From Massilia sp. BSC265 (GTDB lineage: Bacteria; Pseudomonadota; Gammaproteobacteria; Burkholderiales; Burkholderiaceae_D), in NCBI RefSeq assembly GCF_000740675.1, contig NZ_JPXI01000037.1, forward strand, positions 186,001-250,000: DNA of 64,000 bases, read 5' to 3'. Shown one piece after another: positions 11,039-19,286 of the stretch (position 1 is its first letter; every line of letters begins with the position of its first letter). The translations under genes were made by a program, and so were the position numbers. Under the pieces are notes generated by a model that was not told the origin of the DNA, ran no database searches, and saw only the letters and a program-made list of their open reading frames with translations.

Positions 11039-11181
11039 GTTGATTTCCTGCAACGGCCGTAAGCGGCGGATGCGGCGTCGAGCTTGAAACGGTCGGGCAT
11101 GAAACGCATGTAAGGGTACGGCGGCGGGCTGGCAGCAGACTGGCAAAGACGGCGCCCGCGCTCTATTATGATCAGCTTGAT

Positions 11182-11224
11182 ATTCTACCGATCATTTCGA
11201 TATGCAGGGTGAATCCGGTAGAAT
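11182..11224. promoter_or_regulatory. Divergent promoter region with 9-bp inverted repeat
   Basis: ATTCTACCG (11182-11190) and CGGTAGAAT (11216-11224) form perfect arms around a 25-base spacer. Each arm holds TAGAAT in the direction of one of the divergent genes (azlC on minus, zinc-finger gene on plus), resembling -10 boxes. The -35 hexamers are poor. Symmetric promoters or an operator are both possible. Confidence 0.4.
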
Positions 11225-11262
11225 CGTGTTTTTTGCTAACTATCCTTGACGGAGCAAACCAG

Positions 11263-11457
11263 ATGAACCAAAAGACGATGCCTGTGGTGGAACTCGAGGC
11301 CAAAGACCTGCCGGCACATTGCCCGAATCCGGCAATGCCGCTGTGGTCCTCGCACCCGCGCATCTTCCTCGATTTCGACCACCACGGCGATGCGAAGTGC
11401 CCGTATTGCGGCACCCAATACCGCCTGGCCCCGGGCGTCGAGCTCAAGCACCACTGA
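11263..11457 (+). CDS. Small CHCC-type zinc-finger protein
   Basis: A 64-residue protein of the family annotated as zinc-finger domain-containing protein, related to the C-terminal domain of the mitochondrial complex I subunit NDUFS6. The candidate metal ligands are C-x(10)-H then HGDAKCPYCGTQY. Start ATG at 11263 has GGAG eight bases upstream; an open frame continues 18 codons further upstream without a ribosome site. Function in bacteria is not established; it is widely conserved in proteobacteria. The YheT-type hydrolase gene follows 32 bases later on the same strand. Confidence 0.85.
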   Translation: MNQKTMPVVELEAKDLPAHCPNPAMPLWSSHPRIFLDFDHHGDAKCPYCGTQYRLAPGVELKHH

Positions 11458-11489
11458 TCTTCCGGTGCGGCTAGTGCCGCACCATTCCC

Positions 11490-12497
11490 ATGCCCTACCG
11501 CGCGCCCGCGTGGCTGCCTGGCGGCCACCTCCAGACCATCTATCCGGCGACCTGTACGCCCAAGCCCCCCGTCGCCTACCGGCGCGAGCGCTGGACGAGC
11601 AGCGATGGCGATTTCGTCGATGTCGACTTCGTCGACGGCGAGCCGGGCAAGCCGCTGGTCGTGCTGTTCCACGGCCTGGAAGGCTCTTCCAACAGCCATT
11701 ACGCGCGGTCCCTGATGGCGGCGCTGCGCGAGCGCGGCTGGTCGGGCGCGGTGCCGCATTTCCGCGGCTGCTCGGGCGAAGCCAACCTGATGCCGCGCTT
11801 CTACCATTCCGGCGACGCCGCAGAGGTCGACTGGATCGTGCGCAAGCTGCATGCGCGTCGCAGTTTGGAAATGCGTGGCCCCCTGTTCGTGGCAGGCGTG
11901 TCCCTGGGCGGCAATGCGCTGCTGCGCTGGCTGGGCGAATCGGGCCACGGCGCCGAAATCGTCGAGGCGGCCTGCGCGGTGTCCGCACCGCTCGACCTGG
12001 CGCGCGGCGGCGAGGCGCTCTCGTCCGGCTTTAACATGCTGTACACGCGCATGTTCCTGCAGTCGCTCAAGCCCAAGTGCCTGGCCAAGCTGGAACGCTA
12101 TCCGGGCCTGTTCGACCGCGCTGCCCTGCTGGAAGCGCGCGACCTCTACGCCTTCGATAACGTAGTGACGGCGCCGCTACACGGCTACAAGGACACCATC
12201 GATTACTGGCACCGCGCCAGCGCCCGCCACGTGCTGCACGAGATCACCGTGCCGACGCTGGTGCTCAATGCCCGCAACGATCCCTTCCTGCCCGGCCGGC
12301 ATCTGCCCCAGTCCGCATCGAAAGCGGTGACGCTGGAGTATCCTGACGAAGGTGGGCACGTCGGTTTCCCCGCGGGCCCCTTCCCCGGGCGGATCGACTG
12401 GCTGCCGCGGCGCATCCTGGGTTTCTTCGACGAGGCCGCACCGCTTGCCACCCACGCGACCCGCGCGCCTGGCGCGCACCAACCATGCGAAGCTTGA
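11490..12497 (+). CDS. YheT family alpha/beta hydrolase
   Basis: A 335-residue protein of the COG0429/YheT hydrolase family. The N-terminal PAWLPGGHLQTIYP is the family signature. The alpha/beta core contains LFHGLEGSSNSHY (oxyanion region), the nucleophile elbow GVSLGGN, NARNDPFLP (acid) and EGGHVGF (His). E. coli YheT is an uncharacterised esterase-like protein, so no substrate can be given. It lies between the zinc-finger gene and a hypothetical gene only 4 bases downstream, so the three probably form an operon. Confidence 0.9.
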   Translation: MPYRAPAWLPGGHLQTIYPATCTPKPPVAYRRERWTSSDGDFVDVDFVDGEPGKPLVVLFHGLEGSSNSHYARSLMAALRERGWSGAVPHFRGCSGEANLMPRFYHSGDAAEVDWIVRKLHARRSLEMRGPLFVAGVSLGGNALLRWLGESGHGAEIVEAACAVSAPLDLARGGEALSSGFNMLYTRMFLQSLKPKCLAKLERYPGLFDRAALLEARDLYAFDNVVTAPLHGYKDTIDYWHRASARHVLHEITVPTLVLNARNDPFLPGRHLPQSASKAVTLEYPDEGGHVGFPAGPFPGRIDWLPRRILGFFDEAAPLATHATRAPGAHQPCEA

Positions 12498-12501
12498 GAC
12501 T

Positions 12502-13089
12502 ATGGACGACATCGTAAAACAGGCAATGGCCAAGTGGCCGAACGTACCGCACTGCTACGGCTGGCTGGCGCTGGATGCGCGCGGCAACTGGCGCATGCGC
12601 GACGAAGCGGCGCAGCGCGCGGGCGCGCCGGGCGACAAGCTGACGAACGCGGCGCTGGTGGGCTTCATCAACCGTAACTATGGGCACGACGACAAGGGCC
12701 GCTGGTATTTCCAGAACGGACCGCAGCGTGTGTATGTGAACCTGGAAGCGACGCCCTTTATCGCGCGCACCGACCCTACGCAGGGCTTCATGCTGCAGAC
12801 CGGACAAGCGCTGGCGACGGTGGAAACGGTGTTCATGACGGACGCCGGAGCGGTGATCCTGCAGGCGGGCGAGGTCGTGGCCCAGCTCGACGACCGCGAC
12901 GTGGCGCAGGTGCTGGCACGCATGGAGCTTGGCGGCCGGCCGGCCTCGGTGGAAGCGATCATGGCCTGGCTGGAGGATGACGCGGCCGAGCTGGCGCTGG
13001 CTTTGCCGAACGGGCGTGTCCGCGTCGAACGCCTGTCGGCCGATGCGCTGCAGCGCCGCTTCGGCTACGTGCAGGCGCCGGGAACGTAG
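12502..13089 (+). CDS. Conserved hypothetical protein downstream of YheT-like hydrolase
   Basis: A 195-residue soluble protein whose start ATG is 4 bases after the hydrolase stop. I do not recognise the family by name. The N-terminal part reads PHCYGWLALDARGNWRMRDE and GRWYFQNGPQRVYVNLE, suggesting a beta-rich domain that handles a ligand or a nucleotide-like group. The C-terminal half is acidic and Leu-rich (LDDRDVAQVLARM, AIMAWLEDDAAELALAL). There is no signal peptide or membrane segment. The tight spacing suggests it works with the hydrolase. Confidence 0.75.
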   Translation: MDDIVKQAMAKWPNVPHCYGWLALDARGNWRMRDEAAQRAGAPGDKLTNAALVGFINRNYGHDDKGRWYFQNGPQRVYVNLEATPFIARTDPTQGFMLQTGQALATVETVFMTDAGAVILQAGEVVAQLDDRDVAQVLARMELGGRPASVEAIMAWLEDDAAELALALPNGRVRVERLSADALQRRFGYVQAPGT

Positions 13090-13107
13090 CGGCTGCGCCG
13101 CCCAACA

Positions 13108-14697
13108 TCAACGCTCCTTCGCTTCTTCCTTCTCCGCCTTCTGCCGCGCCTTCAGCTCGCGCTCGCGCGCATCGATGACGGCCTGGTCGTAGAACGACAC
13201 GTCTCCCGCCTTGCGTGCCAGGTCGAGCTGCGCCACCGCCGCCGGCAGCGCGCCCGCCAGCGCATACGATTCGGCCAGCGCCATGTGCTGCAGGGCGATC
13301 TTGCCCTGCTTGGCGTAGGTCCGCGCCAGCATATCGTGCAGCTTCGGTTCCCCGCGGTAGAGCTGGGTCTGGTCGCGCAGGTAGCGGGTCGCCTCCTCGT
13401 GCTTGCCGGCCGCGATCAGCGCCTCCCCGTACTGGCGCGCGATGGCCCGCGACAGTGGATAGCGCTGGCGCGCCGCGTCCGCTTCCTGCACCGCCTCCTC
13501 CACGACCCCCGGCGCCTGCCCCGGCGCCAGCTTGATCTCGATGGACAGACCGGCGAACATCGCCGCGCCGTCGCCTCCGTTGGCTTCGGCCGACAGCACG
13601 CCCTCTTTTGGCTTGACGGTCGCGCGCGCCTTGTCGAGCCAGCTCTGGGCCTCGGCGACGTTCCCCTGGCGCAGCGCCAGCAGGGACAGGCCGTAGTGCG
13701 CGCCGGCCTGGAGGTGGCGATGCGATTCCCTGAGCTGGGTTTCGAAGGCCGTCTTCGTATCGCGGCGGCCGCTGACGCTCTCGTCCTGCAGCACGCGGGC
13801 ACGCGCGCGCACCAGCTGGAAGTCGAGGTTGTCCACGCGCGGCTTCCTGGGAATCTCGCGGATGCGCGCCTGCATGTCGGTGATGCGCTCGGCCGTCAAC
13901 GGGTGGCTGCTCAGGTGGGCCAGGTGCGCCGGAATCTCGCCCGAGAGCCTGGTGGCGCTTTGCAGGCGCTTGAAAAAGCCGACGATGCCGGTGACGTCAT
14001 AGCCGCCGGCGGCCATGATCTGGAAGCCCACGCGGTCGGCCTCGCGCTCGGCCTCGCGGCTGAAATTCAGCTGGCGCTGCACGGCCAGGCCCTGCCCGCC
14101 CATCAGAACGCCCATCGCGGCATCCGAACTCGCCTTGGCGGCAAGGGCCGCCAGGATCATCGAGGCCAGCGGCAGCAGCACGTCCTGCTTCTGCTGCCCG
14201 ATCATGCGCGCAATGTGGCGCTGCGACACGTGGCCGATTTCGTGCGCCATGACGCCGGCCAGCTCCGATTCCTTCTGCGCCGCGACGATCAGGCCCGTAT
14301 GCGCACCGATGAAGCCGCCCGGCAGGGCGAAGGCGTTCAGGTTCGGGTCGCGCATGGCGAAGAAGCTGAAATCGGCGTTGGTCTCGCCACGCGCGCCGGG
14401 GACCGACGACAGCAGCGTATTGCCGAGGTTGTTCAGGTACTCGGTGATCTGGTCGTCGTCGAGATAGGCCGGGTCGCGCCGGACGTCGCGCATGATCTCT
14501 TCGCCGAGCTTGCGCTCGAGTACGGGCGACAGGTCCTGGCGTGCGGCATCGCCGAGCGTTGGCAAACGCAGGTTGTTGGGCTTCTGGAGTGGCTCGGCGG
14601 AGGCGGCAATGGCGAGAGCGGCCGCCGTGCACAGGGCAATGGCGGTCAACGCAGGGCGCCAGCGGCGCGCCGATGCTGGGCGGGGAGCGTAGTTCAC
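13108..14697 (-). CDS. BepA/YfgC-like periplasmic M48 metalloprotease with TPR region
   Basis: A 529-residue periplasmic protease and chaperone family that controls outer-membrane protein (LptD/BAM) assembly. A signal peptide spans about residues 1-35 and ends near ASA before EPLQKP. The M48 domain shows HEIGHVSQRH (zinc-binding HEXXH) and EREADRVGF, supplying the third ligand. The C-terminal third has helical TPR-like repeats (AGAHYGLSLLALRQGN, RDQTQLYRGEPKLHDMLARTY) and ends in a highly charged Lys/Glu tail. The start is taken as GTG at 14697 because it immediately precedes the signal peptide and no ATG is available; upstream frame is open but unlikely to be coding. Divergent from moaC. Confidence 0.88.
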   Translation of the reverse strand: MNYAPRPASARRWRPALTAIALCTAAALAIAASAEPLQKPNNLRLPTLGDAARQDLSPVLERKLGEEIMRDVRRDPAYLDDDQITEYLNNLGNTLLSSVPGARGETNADFSFFAMRDPNLNAFALPGGFIGAHTGLIVAAQKESELAGVMAHEIGHVSQRHIARMIGQQKQDVLLPLASMILAALAAKASSDAAMGVLMGGQGLAVQRQLNFSREAEREADRVGFQIMAAGGYDVTGIVGFFKRLQSATRLSGEIPAHLAHLSSHPLTAERITDMQARIREIPRKPRVDNLDFQLVRARARVLQDESVSGRRDTKTAFETQLRESHRHLQAGAHYGLSLLALRQGNVAEAQSWLDKARATVKPKEGVLSAEANGGDGAAMFAGLSIEIKLAPGQAPGVVEEAVQEADAARQRYPLSRAIARQYGEALIAAGKHEEATRYLRDQTQLYRGEPKLHDMLARTYAKQGKIALQHMALAESYALAGALPAAVAQLDLARKAGDVSFYDQAVIDARERELKARQKAEKEEAKER

Positions 14698-14785
14698 AAT
14701 GCTATGATAACCCCATCCGCCGCCGCGTTGCTGCACGGCGAAACACTTTGTTCCACAACCTTGCTGACCTGGCAATGAGCTAACG

Positions 14786-15292
14786 ATGAGCACTTCCACC
14801 CCTCCCGCAGACCACCTGACCCACTTCGACGCCACCGGCCAGGCCCACATGGTCGACGTCGGCGCCAAGCAGGACACCCACCGCATCGCCGTCGCGGCCG
14901 GCACCATCCGCATGAAGCCGGAGACCCTGGCGCTGATCCAGTCGGGCACTGCGAAAAAGGGGGATGTGATCGGCATTGCCAGGATCGCCGCGATCATGGC
15001 CTCGAAGCGGACCAGCGACCTGGTGCCGCTGTGCCATCCGCTGCCGATCACGCGGGTGGCGGTGGATTTCGAGGTGGACGCAAGCACCAGCAGCGTGCAC
15101 TGCCGGGCGCAGGTGGAAACCATCGGCAAGACCGGGGTCGAGATGGAGGCGCTCACTTCCGTGCAGGTGGGGCTGTTGACGATCTACGACATGTGCAAGG
15201 CGGTGGACCGCGGCATGGTCATGACCGATGTGCGGGTGCTGGAGAAGCACGGGGGCAAGAGCGGAGACTGGTCGGCACAGCTGAATCGCTGA
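14786..15292 (+). CDS. moaC: Cyclic pyranopterin monophosphate synthase
   Basis: A 168-residue enzyme of molybdenum cofactor synthesis, converting the MoaA product to cyclic pyranopterin monophosphate. Signatures are [50 protein letters not shown] and [10 protein letters not shown], with the active-site Lys and Asp in the last ones. Length is normal. It is divergent from the BepA-like gene (88-base gap) and stands apart from other moa genes here. Confidence 0.96.
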   Translation: MSTSTPPADHLTHFDATGQAHMVDVGAKQDTHRIAVAAGTIRMKPETLALIQSGTAKKGDVIGIARIAAIMASKRTSDLVPLCHPLPITRVAVDFEVDASTSSVHCRAQVETIGKTGVEMEALTSVQVGLLTIYDMCKAVDRGMVMTDVRVLEKHGGKSGDWSAQLNR

Positions 15293-15679
15293 GAGCCGAT
15301 ACGAAATACATGTCGGTGGCTTGAGGAGGATTCGGATTCCCCCCGGTGGACTGCGGCACCGGGCTACCCATGCAATCAAGAACCGGCAAGGCCGTGGCGC
15401 TGCATCCGCAGCCGGGATCGCATTACCGGGCCTGAACGACGCGTCGCTGCAAACTGTGACGGAGTCGCCTTCAGCATAATTCACTGAAAAGTAAGCCAGC
15501 AGTAAATTTTCCTACATAAACTTCTGTTTGCTCAGTTTCATTTGCTGAAAAGAGCTCCTCGGCCCGTCAGGGGCAAGCGGGAGCCGTCCCCTCACTAGAA
15601 CAATGGGCGCATACCGCCAGTCGCAGCAAGCCACAGCAGACTTCAGCCGTATGCGGCCTTCCTTTGTAGAAGAGAACAC
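15293..15679. other. Intergenic region between moaC and chemoreceptor
   Basis: 387 bases without a supported gene. The middle (15475-15560) is AT-rich relative to the surroundings and likely carries the chemoreceptor promoter, but I could not fit a flagellar sigma-28 box (TAAA-N15-GCCGATAA) or a named riboswitch. A 16-base sequence CTTCAGCCGTATGCGG at 15641-15656 recurs ahead of the kinase gene at 44315. Confidence 0.6.
15641..15656 (+). repeat. Shared leader 16-mer, copy 1
   Basis: CTTCAGCCGTATGCGG, 23 bases upstream of the chemoreceptor start. The identical 16 bases lie at 44251-44266 ahead of a REC-REC-kinase gene. Role unknown; it may be a regulator site or promoter element, or chance. 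Confidence 0.5.
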
Positions 15680-17317
15680 ATGCTTCAGGACTTGAAAGTC
15701 GGGACCCGTCTGCTTCTAGGCTTTTTTATTGTTTCGCTCATTGGCGCCATGGTGGCCGGGATCGGCATCCGCAACATGGGCAAGATCAATGATCGAACCG
15801 ACCTCATGTATCACCAGGAGTTGCTTGGCATTTCGGCAATCAAGGAAGCCAATCTGAACCTCTCCAACCTCGGCCGATCGTTGCGCAATGCGCTTCTCGC
15901 TCCAACTCAGGAGGCGCGTGATCAATACCTCGCTGATGCACAAGCAACGAGGGAACTCATGCAGCGCAATCTTGCAACAGGGCGTCAATTGATCGTCACG
16001 GAACGCGGCAAGGCAGTCCTGCTGGAGCTCGACAATCAGTTGCAGCCTTACTTGCCGATGATCGATGAGCTGGTCAACAAGATCCGCAGTGAACCGTTGC
16101 AGGCGAACAGCAGCACGATCGATTACATGTTCAATATCTACGCTCCAGCGCTGGCGCCAGTCACGCACAAGCTCACCGAACTGAGCCGACTGAAGGAGGA
16201 TTACGCAAAAGAGATTTCGGAAGAAAGCAAGGCGCTGTATGCCAGCGCCCGCGGAACCATGGTCTTCCTGGTCATGTGCGCGATGGCTGCAGGCCTCGGG
16301 CTGGGCGTGATGTTCACCCGTAGCCTGACGCGCCAGCTGGGTGGCGAACCGGCCTACGCCGTCGCAGTGGCCGGACGTATCGCAAGCGGCGACCTGGCTA
16401 CCGATGTGGAGCTGCGTCCGGGTGACGATTCGAGTCTGCTGTTTGCAATGCGAACGATGCGCGACAGCCTCGCGACCATCGTCAGCCAGGTACGCGGAGG
16501 TACCGAATCCATCGCATCCGGATCACGCCAGATCGCAAGCGGCAACCTTGACCTGTCTGCGCGCACGGAAGAACAGGCCAGTTCACTGGAGGAAACGGCC
16601 TCGTCGATGGAGGAACTGACCTCGACCGTCAAGCACAATGCCGATAATGCGCGCCAGGCGAACCAGCTAGCCGTGGCGGCGTCGGAAGTCGCGGGCAAGG
16701 GCGGGGCCATGGTGGCGCAGGTGGTGCAAACGATGGGGTCGATCAACGAATCGGCACGCAAGATCGTGGACATCATTGGCGTCATTGACGGCATCGCGTT
16801 CCAGACCAACATTCTCGCGCTGAACGCAGCTGTCGAGGCTGCGCGTGCCGGCGAGCAGGGTCGCGGTTTCGCGGTTGTCGCCAGCGAAGTGCGCAACCTG
16901 GCCCAACGCTCCGCCTCGGCCGCGAAAGAGATCAAGGCGCTGATCGACGAGTCCGTGAGAAATGTGGACTCGGGCGCCAGGCTGGTGGACGAGGCAGGCG
17001 ATACCATGAAGGACATCGTCGAGCGTGTGGTCAGTGTGGCCGGCATCATCGGCGAGATCACGGTGGCCAGCCAGGAACAGGCAGGCGGGATCGACCAGAT
17101 CAACCAGGCGATCAGCCAGATGGACCAGGTCACCCAGCAAAACGCCTCGCTTGTCGAAGAAGCAGCGGCCGCCTCGGACGCGCTGCAGGACCAGGCCAGG
17201 AAGCTCGCCCAACTGGTCAGCATGTTCAAGCTCGGCGCCCAGACGCAGCCGGGTAAGCCCGCTGGTTCAGCCGCACAAGCCGCGCCACCTCAATCTCTCC
17301 AATATTCGCCACTCTGA
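15680..17317 (+). CDS. Methyl-accepting chemotaxis protein
   Basis: A 545-residue transmembrane chemoreceptor. Helix one is at about residues 10-33 (LLLGFFIVSLIGAMVAGIGI). A periplasmic four-helix-bundle ligand region covers about 35-190, with helix two at about 193-213. HAMP and adaptation helices follow, then the highly conserved hairpin tip with DGIAFQTNILALNAAVEAARAGEQGRGF, which binds CheA/CheW. There is no C-terminal NWETF-like CheR tether. The periplasmic domain is of the generic 4HB_MCP type, so the ligand is unknown. The c-di-GMP-responsive YcgR-like gene follows 31 bases later, linking it to motility control. Confidence 0.95.
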   Translation: MLQDLKVGTRLLLGFFIVSLIGAMVAGIGIRNMGKINDRTDLMYHQELLGISAIKEANLNLSNLGRSLRNALLAPTQEARDQYLADAQATRELMQRNLATGRQLIVTERGKAVLLELDNQLQPYLPMIDELVNKIRSEPLQANSSTIDYMFNIYAPALAPVTHKLTELSRLKEDYAKEISEESKALYASARGTMVFLVMCAMAAGLGLGVMFTRSLTRQLGGEPAYAVAVAGRIASGDLATDVELRPGDDSSLLFAMRTMRDSLATIVSQVRGGTESIASGSRQIASGNLDLSARTEEQASSLEETASSMEELTSTVKHNADNARQANQLAVAASEVAGKGGAMVAQVVQTMGSINESARKIVDIIGVIDGIAFQTNILALNAAVEAARAGEQGRGFAVVASEVRNLAQRSASAAKEIKALIDESVRNVDSGARLVDEAGDTMKDIVERVVSVAGIIGEITVASQEQAGGIDQINQAISQMDQVTQQNASLVEEAAAASDALQDQARKLAQLVSMFKLGAQTQPGKPAGSAAQAAPPQSLQYSPL

Positions 17318-17348
17318 TATGTCGCAATCGACATACATATAAACTGAT

Positions 17349-18113
17349 ATGATGCCGCCTCTCGCCGTCTTCCCGACGGCGAACCAGGCCCAGCATGTGA
17401 TGAACACCGGACAAGCACGCGAACTCAAGCCCCAGGAATTCGAGTTCGAAACCATGAACCTGCAGGTCGGCGTCCGCCTGCAGGTGATGACGCACCGACA
17501 CCTCAAGCCGGCCCAGTATTTCTCGATTCTGATCGGCTACGTCAAGGACGAATACCTCATCATCAAGATCCCCACGGAAAACGGCGCACCGATCGCCATG
17601 ACGGAAGGCGACCCGTTGACGATCCGGGTGTTTTCGGGGGTAAACGTGTGCTCGTTCGCCTGCTCGGTCGAGCGGGTGTTCCCGCGGCCGCTGAACTATG
17701 TGCACCTATCGTTTCCTACCTCGATCCAGGGCACCAGCCTGCGCGGTGCGATGCGGGTCAAGGCCGAGATTCCGGCGCGCGTGTCGAAGGTCGGCAGCAA
17801 CGCCTTGCCGATCGCCTGCACGCTGGCGAACGTCTCGGTAACGGGAGCCAGGATCGATTCAAGCTATCCACTGCCGGCCGACAGTGAATTGGTCACGCTG
17901 GCGTTCGCGCTGGCGACCCCGCCTGCCAACGAGGAGGTGCCGGTGGAAACCCTGGCCGCGGTTCGAAACATGACGGTCGCCCGGCCGGCGCCGTCCAAGC
18001 CCGATGTCTACAGCTACGGCGTCCAGTTCGTCGACCTGGATCCCGTGCATTACACGCTGTTGCAGAACATGACCTACGAGGCGCTGCTGGCGGACCGGTT
18101 CAAGATCGTCTAG
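17349..18113 (+). CDS. YcgR-like flagellar brake protein with PilZ domain
   Basis: A 254-residue cytoplasmic protein. The N-terminal half (about 30-125) resembles the YcgR-N domain; the C-terminal half is a PilZ domain with the c-di-GMP motif RxxxR (RGAMR near 132) and NxSxxG (NVSVTG near 160). YcgR proteins slow flagellar rotation when c-di-GMP is high. The start is uncertain: the first ATG at 17349 has no clear ribosome site, and an internal ATG at 17400 would give 237 residues, closer to E. coli YcgR. Its position after a chemoreceptor supports a motility role. Confidence 0.85.
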   Translation: MMPPLAVFPTANQAQHVMNTGQARELKPQEFEFETMNLQVGVRLQVMTHRHLKPAQYFSILIGYVKDEYLIIKIPTENGAPIAMTEGDPLTIRVFSGVNVCSFACSVERVFPRPLNYVHLSFPTSIQGTSLRGAMRVKAEIPARVSKVGSNALPIACTLANVSVTGARIDSSYPLPADSELVTLAFALATPPANEEVPVETLAAVRNMTVARPAPSKPDVYSYGVQFVDLDPVHYTLLQNMTYEALLADRFKIV

Positions 18114-18444
18114 GTCCGCGCGTTTGCGCCAGGTCGACGCCGGCCTTGCGGGCTATCCCACAGTGACGAGGCCGAGGGCGAAACCTTGTTCGACAGCCTG
18201 GCACTCGATCCACGCCCAGCGGATACCGGCGTTGCAGCCGCCAGCCTACAGCCATGCAGCGACAACCGGTCTGCGTCCGGCCGGAACATTCGACGCATGT
18301 AGGTTCCGCCCCGGGGCGGTCTTGAATTTGGCCTGCTTCATGAAGGCCGAGGCGATCGTCGCGAGACTGATGCGGAAATAAAAAGAGACCGCCGGGGCGG
18401 TCTCTTCTGTTGCTGGCCGCATGCACGGCCAGGCATCTCGATGA
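18114..18444. other. Intergenic region between ycgR-like gene and pilin
   Basis: 331 bases with no gene I can support. Short open frames on both strands lack ribosome sites and family resemblance. The only clear element is the terminator hairpin at 18384-18405 serving the convergent pilin gene. Confidence 0.6.
18376..18405 (-). terminator. Intrinsic terminator of the pilin gene
   Basis: On the minus strand AGAGACCGCC pairs with GGCGGTCTCT and is followed by a U-rich run (TTTTTATTT). It lies 39 bases past the pilin stop. Confidence 0.85.
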
Positions 18445-18918
18445 TTACTGTGCAGCAGCAGGGGTGCAACCTGCCGGGGTGTACTTGGTGTCACCATCCG
18501 GGAAACCGGTGGTCTTGCAGCTGTAGATGCCGTCGTTGTTACGATGCAGTGCAATGGTCGGGGCGGTGCCGATACGGCCTGGGCTCGCGATGGTGCAGGT
18601 CAGGACGGCGGTATCGTTGCCTGGGGCAGCAGCAGTGATAGCGCTGCAGTTACCGGTCTTGTCAGCCAGACCAGCTTTTGCGCGATAATCGTCAGCATCC
18701 GCGTCTGCAGGCATGCCTTCGACCACGGCCATTTCGTAGCCGGTCTTGCCCGAAGCAATGTCGGCGTAGGCGGCAGCGGCCTTCGACTTGGCGATGTAGT
18801 CCTGGTAGGCAGGAATTGCCACGGCAGCCAGGATGCCGATGATCGCGACGACGATCATCAGTTCGATCAGGGTGAAACCGCCTTCGGCTTTTTTGGTTTG
18901 CATTTGCTTGAAGTTCAT
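18445..18918 (-). CDS. pilA: Type IV major pilin-like protein
   Basis: A 157-residue type IVa prepilin. The leader ends KKAEGG and is cut before [20 protein letters not shown] by the prepilin peptidase, which also N-methylates the new Phe; Glu5 of the mature protein is present. The globular head holds two cysteine pairs (GNCSAI/LTC and YSCKTT/AGC), the latter making the usual D-loop. Start ATG has GGAGAG upstream. It stands alone, with a sigma-54 promoter and a strong terminator, as expected for a major pilin controlled by PilS/PilR. Assignment as the major rather than a minor pilin is by that context. Confidence 0.92.
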   Translation of the reverse strand: MNFKQMQTKKAEGGFTLIELMIVVAIIGILAAVAIPAYQDYIAKSKAAAAYADIASGKTGYEMAVVEGMPADADADDYRAKAGLADKTGNCSAITAAAPGNDTAVLTCTIASPGRIGTAPTIALHRNNDGIYSCKTTGFPDGDTKYTPAGCTPAAAQ

Positions 18919-18982
18919 TTCTATCTCTCCAGGTGGTGTTTCAGGTGATTGGGGTACTGCTTGTTGCCACGCTTTCTTATAT

Positions 18983-18997
18983 GCAAGCCGCGTGCCA
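18983..18997 (-). promoter_or_regulatory. Sigma-54 (RpoN) promoter of the pilin gene
   Basis: On the minus strand TGGCAC-N5-TTGC matches the -24/-12 consensus exactly (GG and GC elements correctly spaced). The predicted start site is near 18971, giving a leader of roughly 50 bases before the pilA ATG. Sigma-54 promoters need an enhancer-binding activator, here presumably PilR. Confidence 0.88.
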
Positions 18998-19069
18998 GCC
19001 CCAAAAATGCTGATTTTATTAGTAGGGAGACAAGGAAATGACGTGCCAGGACAGGTTTTGGCTTGAGCA

Positions 19070-19138
19070 GTGACAAAATTTGTCACCCAAGCTCAGCAAT
19101 TTTTGTCAGGTGAACATGTTGAGTAACGCAATTTGTCA
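19070..19138 (-). promoter_or_regulatory. TGACA repeat array upstream of the pilin promoter (candidate PilR sites)
   Basis: On the pilin strand TGACAAATTG begins at 19138, TGACAAAAATTG at 19108 and TGACAAATTTTGTCA at 19085; the last is an inverted repeat, GTGACAAAATTTGTCAC at 19070-19086. The array is about 75-140 bases upstream of the -24 element, the usual distance for an enhancer. PilR sites in Pseudomonas contain TGTC elements, which fits. Confidence 0.6.
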
Positions 19139-19232
19139 TGCATAAGGGAACATGCATGACGTGCGTGCCAAAGATTGGCAATAGCGAAACCGTTCAGCCA
19201 AAACGTCGAGCTTTCAGAAATTTACCAGTTGG

Positions 19233-19260
19233 TAAAAAAAACGGGGAGCTTTCGCTCCCC
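19233..19260 (-). terminator. Intrinsic terminator of sucCD
   Basis: On the minus strand a GGGGAGC/GCTCCCC stem with a four-base loop is followed by eight T residues, 27 bases past the sucD stop. Textbook intrinsic terminator. Confidence 0.92.
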
Positions 19261-19286
19261 GCTTCTTCGACCAAAACGTCGTCAGA

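Larger units (their letters stand above)
18919..19286. other. Pilin control region (368 bases)
   Basis: The stretch between the pilin start and the sucD stop has no gene. It holds, from the pilin outward, the 5' leader, a sigma-54 promoter (18983-18997), an array of TGACA motifs (19070-19138), and the sucD terminator (19233-19260). Confidence 0.8.

Noticed and set aside
15475..15679. Possible riboswitch (c-di-GMP, cobalamin or Moco type) ahead of the chemoreceptor
   Set aside because: None of the conserved core sequences of those classes could be found; only a weak GGGG/CCCC pairing is present.
18124..18381. Short plus-strand open frame between the ycgR-like gene and the pilin
   Set aside because: No ribosome site, no recognisable protein features and it runs into the pilin terminator.
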